This document shows positions 58,729 through 64,000 of a stretch of DNA of 64,000 bases, in pieces (position 1 is the first letter of the stretch; each line of letters opens with the position of its first letter). The position numbers and the translations under genes were made by a program. The DNA is from G016756615 sp050958605 (lineage in GTDB: Bacteria; Pseudomonadota; Alphaproteobacteria; Rhizobiales; Rhizobiaceae), in the NCBI RefSeq assembly GCF_050958605.1, contig NZ_JBJHDO010000016.1:1-64000 (forward strand). Direction: 5' to 3'. The notes beneath the pieces are model-generated. The model worked only from the letters and a program-made list of their open reading frames with translations. It was not told the DNA's origin and made no database searches.

Positions 58729-60024
58729 TCACGGCCTTGTCTGACCCGAGCCGCGGACGCGATATTTGAAAGAGGTGAGCTGCTCGACCCCGACGGGCCC
58801 GCGCGCATGCATCTTGCCGGTCGCGATGCCGATCTCCGCCCCCATGCCGAATTCGCCGCCATCGGCGAATTGCGTGGAAGCGTTGTGCAGCAGGATCGCT
58901 GAATCGATTTCGTTGAAGAAACGCTCGGCCGCGCCCGCATCCTCGGCCACGATCGCCTCGGTATGGTGCGAGGAATGCGTCTCGATATGGTCGATCGCCT
59001 CGCCAACGCCATCCACCAGCTTCACCGAGATGATGGCGTCGAGATATTCCGTGGTCCAATCGGCCTCGTCTGCCGGCTTTGCCGCCGGGAACAGGTCCCT
59101 TACCTCCTCGGTGCCGCGGATCTCGCAGCCCGCCTTGGCGAGCGCCTCGAGAATGGACACCAGATGGGTGCCGGCGACAGCGCGATCCACCAGCAGCGTC
59201 TCGGCCGCGCCGCATATGCCGGTCCGACGCATCTTGGCGTTGAGGGCGATCGGCACGGCCATGTCGAGCTTGGCGGAGCCGTCAATATAGAGATGACAGA
59301 TGCCTTCGAGGTGGGCGAAGACCGGCACGCGCGCTTCGTCCTGGACCCGGGCTACGAGGCTCTTGCCGCCACGCGGCACGATCACGTCGATGTTGCCGCC
59401 GAGCCCTTTCAGCATCTCACCAACCGCTGCGCGGTCGGTGACCGGCACGAGCTGGATCGCCTCTTCGGGCAGTCCTGCCGCCTTCAATCCCGCGACGAGG
59501 CAGGCGTGGATGGCCGTCGAGGAATTGAGCGAATCCGAGCCGCCGCGCAGGATGACGGCGTTGCCCGCCTTCAGGCAGAGCGCGCCGGCGTCGGCCGTCA
59601 CGTTGGGGCGGCTTTCATAGATGACGCCGATGACGCCGAGCGGCGTGCGGACACGCTCGATATGAAGGCCGTTCGGCCGGTCCCAGGCCGCGATGACCGC
59701 CCCCACGGGGTCTTCAAGCGCCGCGATGGCGCGCACCCCCTCGGCGATGTCCCGGATGCGGGCCGGCGTCAGCTTCAGCCTGTCCATGACGGCGGCGCTC
59801 AGGCCCGCCTCTTCGCCATTCCTCATGTCGATCGCGTTGGCCGCCAGGATTGCCGCTTCCTCGCGCAGAATGGCATCAGCCATGGCGAGCAAGGCGGCGT
59901 TCTTGATTTCCTCCGATGCGGTGGCGAGCGGTCGCGCCGCTTCCCGCGCCTTGCGACCGATATCGGCCATCAGGAGAACCGTGTCGCTGCCCGACCTTTC
60001 ATGCCGCTTCAGCATGCCTGTCAC
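58729..60024 (-). CDS. proA: Glutamate-5-semialdehyde dehydrogenase (gamma-glutamyl phosphate reductase)
   Basis: 431 residues, normal for ProA: GVIGVIYESRPNVTADAGALCLKAGNAVILRGGSDS, the catalytic cysteine in KMRRTGICGAAETLL, DSAILLHNASTQFADGGEFGMGAEIGIATGKMHARGPVG. It reduces gamma-glutamyl phosphate in proline synthesis. A start at the fourth codon (MLKRHERS) is possible. It overlaps proB by four bases. Confidence 0.95.
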   Translation of the reverse strand: MTGMLKRHERSGSDTVLLMADIGRKAREAARPLATASEEIKNAALLAMADAILREEAAILAANAIDMRNGEEAGLSAAVMDRLKLTPARIRDIAEGVRAIAALEDPVGAVIAAWDRPNGLHIERVRTPLGVIGVIYESRPNVTADAGALCLKAGNAVILRGGSDSLNSSTAIHACLVAGLKAAGLPEEAIQLVPVTDRAAVGEMLKGLGGNIDVIVPRGGKSLVARVQDEARVPVFAHLEGICHLYIDGSAKLDMAVPIALNAKMRRTGICGAAETLLVDRAVAGTHLVSILEALAKAGCEIRGTEEVRDLFPAAKPADEADWTTEYLDAIISVKLVDGVGEAIDHIETHSSHHTEAIVAEDAGAAERFFNEIDSAILLHNASTQFADGGEFGMGAEIGIATGKMHARGPVGVEQLTSFKYRVRGSGQTRP

Positions 60025-61157
60025 TCCACCCTCACCGGCGCGGCCTGGCGGCTCACCACGAGATCGTCGCGATGGACCATGGCCGAACGCGCCTCGTAGC
60101 CGAGCACGCTTTCGATCTCGGCCGTCTTCAGCCCGGCAATCCTTACGGCATCCGTGCTGTCATACGCAACCAACCCGCGCGCGATCTCGCGGCCTTCGGG
60201 ACCGATGATCGCAACCGTGTCGCCGCGCGAGAAACTGCCGCTGACCAGCGTCACGCCAGCCGGCAGCAGCGACTTGCCGGAAAGCAGCGCATCCACCGCG
60301 CCGGCATCGACCGAGAGCCGGCCGGCCGGCTCGAGCTGGCCGGCGATCCAGCTCTTGTAACCTTTCACCGGATTGGCGCTCGGTCGGAAGAAGGTGGCGC
60401 GCTCGCCGCGATCGATGGCCGAAAGCGGATTCGGCCGGTTGCCGAGCGTGATGATCATGGCAGTCCCCGCGGCGGTCGCGATCTTGCCGGCGTCGAGCTT
60501 GGTGCGCATGCCGCCGCGCGAGAGTTCCGACGCCGCCCCGCCCGCCATGGCCTCGATCTCCGGCGTGATGCGGTCGACCACCGGCAGGAATTTCGCTTGG
60601 CTGTCGAGTGCCGGCGGCGCCGTATAGAGCCCGTCTATGTCGGATAGCAGCACGAGGAGATCGGCACCCATCATGGTGGCGACGCGCGCGGCGAGCCGGT
60701 CATTGTCGCCGTAGCGGATTTCGGTCGTGGCGACGGTGTCGTTCTCGTTGATGACAGGAACCGCCTTCATCTTGAGCAGAGTCGAGATCGTCGCGCGGGC
60801 GTTGAGATAACGTCGCCGCTCCTCCGTGTCGCCGAGCGTCACCAGGACCTGGCCGGAGGTCAGGCCTTTGCGGCCGAGCTCTTCCGACCATGCGCCGGCA
60901 AGCGCGATCTGCCCGACGGCCGCCGCCGCCTGGCTCTCTTCCAATTTGAGCGCACGCTTGCCGAGGCCGAGGATCGTGCGGCCGAGCGCGATGGCGCCGG
61001 AGGAGACGACCAGCACGTCCGATCCTCCTGCGGCGAGCGCGGCGACATCCTCCACCAGCGAGGCCAGCCAATCGCGCTTCAGGCCGGAGGTACGGTCGAC
61101 CAGCAAGGCGGAGCCGATCTTCACCGTGATGCGACGGTATTGCTTGAGAGACGTCAT
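60021..61157 (-). CDS. proB: Glutamate 5-kinase
   Basis: 378 residues from the ATG at 61157: kinase domain with VKIGSALLVD, VVSSGAIALG, VINENDTVATTEIRYGDNDRLAARVA and RGGMRTKLDAG, followed by a C-terminal PUA domain (about 285-375, GRLSVDAGAVDALLSGKSLLPAGV). It phosphorylates glutamate, the first step to proline. A longer in-frame extension would run into the mosaic repeat upstream and is rejected. It overlaps proA (ATGA). Confidence 0.95.
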   Translation of the reverse strand: MTSLKQYRRITVKIGSALLVDRTSGLKRDWLASLVEDVAALAAGGSDVLVVSSGAIALGRTILGLGKRALKLEESQAAAAVGQIALAGAWSEELGRKGLTSGQVLVTLGDTEERRRYLNARATISTLLKMKAVPVINENDTVATTEIRYGDNDRLAARVATMMGADLLVLLSDIDGLYTAPPALDSQAKFLPVVDRITPEIEAMAGGAASELSRGGMRTKLDAGKIATAAGTAMIITLGNRPNPLSAIDRGERATFFRPSANPVKGYKSWIAGQLEPAGRLSVDAGAVDALLSGKSLLPAGVTLVSGSFSRGDTVAIIGPEGREIARGLVAYDSTDAVRIAGLKTAEIESVLGYEARSAMVHRDDLVVSRQAAPVRVE

Positions 61158-61211
61158 TGGCGCGTTCCGCGTGCATGGCCTACGGGAACCGGAAATGTTC
61201 CGGCCTCTCGA

Positions 61212-61370
61212 CACCCCCCTCTGCCCTGCCGGGCATCTCCCCCACAAGGGGGGAGATCGGCTGTCGTTTGCGATGGCGCCCTTCCTGCGACGCCGGCGAT
61301 TGGCGAAAGCGGACCTGAAGGCCAATCTCCCCCCTTGTGGGGGAGATGCCCGGCAGGGCAGAGGGGGGTG
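61212..61370. repeat. Mosaic inverted repeat between obgE and proB
   Basis: CACCCCCCTCTGCCCTGCC and GGCAGGGCAGAGGGGGGTG are perfect inverted ends. Inner arms GGGCATCTCCCCCACAAGG and CCTTGTGGGGGAGATGCCC are also exact inverses. The loop carries GGCGATTGGCGAAAGCGGA, shared with the elements at 4.9 and 63.5 kb. Very strong potential hairpin in the obgE-proB spacer. Confidence 0.82.
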
Positions 61371-61396
61371 TCGTGAAGCACAGCCATCGAGCTCGC

Positions 61397-62431
61397 CTAC
61401 ACCTGCCACCGCTCATCCGGTTCAACCGGCTGCTCCGCCTCGCGGGCATCGTGGATCTCCGCGGCGAGCGCGCGCAGCGCCGCCTCGACGCCTTCGCCGG
61501 TGACGGCCGATAGCAGGACCGGCGCCTGGCCGGCCGCCCGTTTCAGCGAAGCGGCTCTTTTCTTACGCGCATCGGCATCGAGCGTATCGACCTGGCTGAG
61601 CGCGACAATCTCCGGTTTTTCCGCCAGACCGTGGCCATAGGCCTCGAGCTCGCCACGTATGATCTTGTACGCCTTCCCAGGGTTTTCCTCCTGTGCGGAG
61701 ACGAGATGGAGCAGGACGCGGGTGCGCTCGACATGGCCGAGGAAACGGTCGCCTATGCCCACGCCCTGATGCGCGCCCTCGATCAGACCGGGAATGTCGG
61801 CGAGCACGAATTCGCGGGCATCGATGCGGGCGACGCCGAGGCCGGGATGAAGCGTGGTGAAGGGATAGTCGGCGATCTTCGGCTTGGCGGCCGTCACCGC
61901 GGCGAGGAAGGTCGACTTGCCGGCATTGGGCAGGCCGACGAGGCCGGCGTCGGCGATCAGCTTGAGGCGCAGCCAGATGGTGCGCTCTTCGCCGGGAAGA
62001 CCCGGATTGGCCCGTCGCGGCGCCTGGTTCGTCGATGTCTTGAAATGCTGGTTGCCGAAGCCGCCATTGCCGCCTGCTGCGAGACGGAAGCGCTGGCCCA
62101 CCTCCGTCAGGTCGCAGATCAGCGTCTCGTTGTCTTCCTCGTAGATCTGGGTGCCGACCGGCACCTTCAGCGTGACGTCGGCACCCTTGGCGCCGGTCCT
62201 GTTGCGGCCCATGCCGTGCACGCCGGTCTTCGCCCGGAAATGCTGCTGGTAGCGATAGTCGATCAGCGTGTTGAGCCCGTCGACGGCTTCGGCCCAGACA
62301 TCGCCCCCGCGACCGCCGTCGCCGCCGTCCGGCCCGCCGAACTCGATGAACTTCTCACGGCGAAACGACACCGAACCGGCGCCTCCGTCGCCGGAGCGGA
62401 TATAGACTTTGGCCTGGTCGAGAAACTTCAT
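61397..62431 (-). CDS. obgE: GTPase ObgE (CgtA)
   Basis: 344 residues: the glycine-rich Obg domain (1-158, e.g. GGDGGRGGDVWAEA and GGNGGFGNQHFKTSTNQAPR), then the G domain with GLPNAGKSTFLAAV, DIPGLIEGAHQGVGIGD and SQVD. The C-terminus is short, without the extended OCT domain. It is an essential ribosome-associated GTPase in 50S maturation and stress. The unit obgE-proB-proA-nadD is the standard alphaproteobacterial order. Confidence 0.95.
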   Translation of the reverse strand: MKFLDQAKVYIRSGDGGAGSVSFRREKFIEFGGPDGGDGGRGGDVWAEAVDGLNTLIDYRYQQHFRAKTGVHGMGRNRTGAKGADVTLKVPVGTQIYEEDNETLICDLTEVGQRFRLAAGGNGGFGNQHFKTSTNQAPRRANPGLPGEERTIWLRLKLIADAGLVGLPNAGKSTFLAAVTAAKPKIADYPFTTLHPGLGVARIDAREFVLADIPGLIEGAHQGVGIGDRFLGHVERTRVLLHLVSAQEENPGKAYKIIRGELEAYGHGLAEKPEIVALSQVDTLDADARKKRAASLKRAAGQAPVLLSAVTGEGVEAALRALAAEIHDAREAEQPVEPDERWQV

Positions 62432-62553
62432 CGTCTTGCGGTCTTTCTGGAACGGACTTCCTCTAGCATTTTCCGATTCGCATTGAACAGGTTCGGTGAT
62501 CGTGGTTTGAGCCGATATCTGCGCGGACCAACTGCCGGGGAGGAGAGGTTTCC

Positions 62554-63405
62554 ATGCGTCTGGTAAGCTATAATATCCAGTACGGCATAGGCCGCGACGG
62601 CAAATTCGACATGGCGCGCATCGCGGACTCCGTTCGAGAAGCCGACATCATCGCGCTGCAGGAAGTGACGCGCGGCCTCGATCGGAACGGCGGAGCCGAT
62701 CTCGTGGCATTGCTCACCGACCTCCTGCCTATGCACTTTCCGGTCTTCGCCGCTGGCCTCGATGTCGATGCGGGCTCCGAGATAACCGGTGGGCGCGTGG
62801 TCACACGCCGCCTCCAGTTCGGCAACATGATTCTCAGCCGCTGGCCGATCCTTGCCACACGCAACCTTCTGCTACCGCGCACGCGCAGTTTCGATCGCGG
62901 CAATCTGCAGCGTTCGGCGCTCGAAGCCCTGATCGTCACGCCGCTCGGACCGCTTCGCATCTACAGCATTCATCTCGACCATCTCCATCATGAGGAGCGC
63001 CTGCGCCAGATCCGCCACCTGAAGGAGCGGATCCTCGCCTATCCGCTTGAAGGCGGCGCCATCACCGGGGCCGTCGAATACGGCTCCCCCGAGCCCCCGC
63101 ATCCGGAGGATTTCGTGTTGCTCGGCGACTTCAACATGACGCCGGATTCACCCGAATACGAGCTCATGGCCGGCGGCATCGACTATGCCGAGGGCCGCCT
63201 GACCGTCGCCCACCATCCCGTCGACGCGTCCCGGATCGACGACGGCGAGACGGTGAGCTGGATCGACACCGAGCGCCCGGAAAGGCGCAGCCGCCTCGAC
63301 TATTGCTTCGTCTCGGCCGGCCTTGCTTCACGCGTCCACAAGTCCTGGATCGACAGCGACGCCGCCGGTTCGGATCATATGCCGGTGTGGGTGGAGATGG
63401 AGTAG
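62554..63405 (+). CDS. Endonuclease/exonuclease/phosphatase family protein
   Basis: 283 residues of the DNase I-like EEP fold: RLVSYNIQYG, DIIALQEVTRG (metal-binding Glu), YSIHLDHLHHEERLRQI, LLGDFNMTPDSPEY, RLDYCFVS and the final SDHMPVWVE with the catalytic Asp-His. Members hydrolyse phosphodiesters in nucleic acids, lipids or metabolites; the substrate is not evident. No signal peptide. Divergent from obgE. Confidence 0.83.
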   Translation: MRLVSYNIQYGIGRDGKFDMARIADSVREADIIALQEVTRGLDRNGGADLVALLTDLLPMHFPVFAAGLDVDAGSEITGGRVVTRRLQFGNMILSRWPILATRNLLLPRTRSFDRGNLQRSALEALIVTPLGPLRIYSIHLDHLHHEERLRQIRHLKERILAYPLEGGAITGAVEYGSPEPPHPEDFVLLGDFNMTPDSPEYELMAGGIDYAEGRLTVAHHPVDASRIDDGETVSWIDTERPERRSRLDYCFVSAGLASRVHKSWIDSDAAGSDHMPVWVEME

Positions 63406-63408
63406 CGC

Positions 63409-63563
63409 CCCCTCACTGTCCTGCCGGACATCTCTCCCCGACGGGGAGAGAGAGGCCGGCCGCTCGATTTCCGCGAAAAACAAGCATTGGCGATTGGCGA
63501 AAGCGGTAGTCGAGAGCGACCTTCTCCCCGCCGGGGAGAAGTGGCCGGCAGGCCGATGAGGGG
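63409..63563. repeat. Rhizobial intergenic mosaic element
   Basis: Left arm CCCCTCACTGTCCTGCCGG with CATCTCTCCCCGACGGGGAGAG, middle ATTGGCGATTGGCGAAAGCGG, then CTTCTCCCCGCCGGGGAGAAG and right arm GGCCGGCAGGCCGATGAGGGG. Same build as at 49.3 kb. It lies between convergent genes. Confidence 0.78.
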
Positions 63564-63589
63564 CATTTTCGCCGACTGTATCATCGGCA

Positions 63590-64000
63590 TCACAACCTTC
63601 CCCAACTCCTCAAACTCACCCACGTCTTCCTGTCCAGCCTATAGCGTTCGACCGGCACCTGCCCCGCCACCAGCGAATTCAGCATGCCCTGTCCGGCATA
63701 TTGGAAGCCGCATTTGTGGATCACCCGGCGCGAGGCTGGATTGATGACGCGGCAGGAGACATGCAACTCGCCAATGTTCGTGGCACGGAAGGCAAGGTCC
63801 ACCAGGGCGTGCGCGGCCTCGGTCGCATAGCCCCGGTTCCAGTAGGGTTCGCCGACCCAGTAGCCGACCTCGAGCCCGCGATCGGTGCTGTTGAGCCCGG
63901 CGCAGCCGACGAAGGCGCCGGTCTCGGCAAGCGTGAGTGCATAGGAGCATCCGGCCCGACGCTTCTCCGCCGCCATGGCGATGAAGGCGCGCGCCTCCGC
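63590..64000 (-). CDS. GNAT acetyltransferase, RimJ/RimL type (5' end outside the window)
   Basis: The reading frame stays open to the window edge, so only the C-terminal 136 residues are visible. They show the acetyl-CoA-binding core of RimJ/RimL-like acetyltransferases: VGCAGLNSTDRGLEVGYWVGEPYWNRGYATEAAHALVDLAF and CRVINPASRRVIHKCGFQYAG. Such enzymes acetylate protein N-termini, antibiotics or small amines; the target cannot be told. Confidence 0.85.
   Translation of the reverse strand, partial: AEARAFIAMAAEKRRAGCSYALTLAETGAFVGCAGLNSTDRGLEVGYWVGEPYWNRGYATEAAHALVDLAFRATNIGELHVSCRVINPASRRVIHKCGFQYAGQGMLNSLVAGQVPVERYRLDRKTWVSLRSWGRL

Overview
The window is high-GC chromosomal DNA from an alphaproteobacterium of the order Hyphomicrobiales (Rhizobiales). 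It is most like Mesorhizobium and its Phyllobacteriaceae relatives. The evidence is a run of typical gene neighbourhoods (arsR-acr3-arsC; xerD facing aroK-aroB; bolA / J-domain protein / cobS-cobT; metX-metW behind a SAM-II riboswitch; hisC-tyrC; ftsE-ftsX-ydcF-plsC; proB-proA-obgE), an Omp2/RopA-type porin, and many copies of rhizobial intergenic mosaic palindromes. No phage, insertion sequence, integrase island or CRISPR array is visible.

Positions 1-5460 hold a decayed L-fucose / 6-deoxysugar catabolic cluster. Lactonase, MaoC-like hydratase, SDR dehydrogenase and FAH-family hydrolase genes look intact. IclR regulator, enolase-superfamily enzyme, L-rhamnose-type mutarotase, Gfo/Idh oxidoreductase and L-fuconate dehydratase are all broken. 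Three of the broken genes keep both their first and last codons in one open frame and have lost the middle. Then come a porin with a clear terminator (5991-7261), a FadR-type GntR regulator, and a 1,897-residue modular exported protein (8465-14158) that combines a dimethylformamidase-like domain with Ig, DUF4082, VCBS and putative-Ig modules.

Positions 14484-17715 are an arsenic-resistance operon on the minus strand (arsR, a tiny coupled ORF, acr3, arsC, MFS exporter) with an ArsR-type operator overlapping the arsR ribosome-binding region. A globin-coupled diguanylate cyclase, tRNA-Arg(CCT), an M20 amidohydrolase, a D,D-carboxypeptidase, a His-rich COG0523 GTPase, a TusA-like gene with an in-frame amber codon and an L,D-transpeptidase follow.

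From 25 kb on the content is mostly housekeeping: accA; xerD with a coupled 50-residue membrane protein; aroK-aroB plus a CorC-like protein that has lost its DUF21 membrane domain; a Phd/PIN toxin-antitoxin pair; bolA; a J-domain protein; cobS-cobT (cobaltochelatase); a saccharopine-dehydrogenase-like enzyme beside an Lrp regulator; a queuosine-precursor transporter whose start codon abuts a preQ1-I-like element; rpmB; gloB; an SbmA/BacA-like ABC protein; metXW under SAM-II control; hisC-tyrC; plsC/ydcF/ftsX/ftsE; hpt-cpdR; a chemotaxis receptor; nadD; proA-proB; obgE; a nuclease-family protein; and a GNAT gene cut by the window end.

The most unusual signals are the centre-deleted genes of the sugar cluster (with a similar loss in the CorC-like gene), the giant modular protein, and the two metabolite-sensing leaders. 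All function calls rest on reading the translated sequences; no database search was run.
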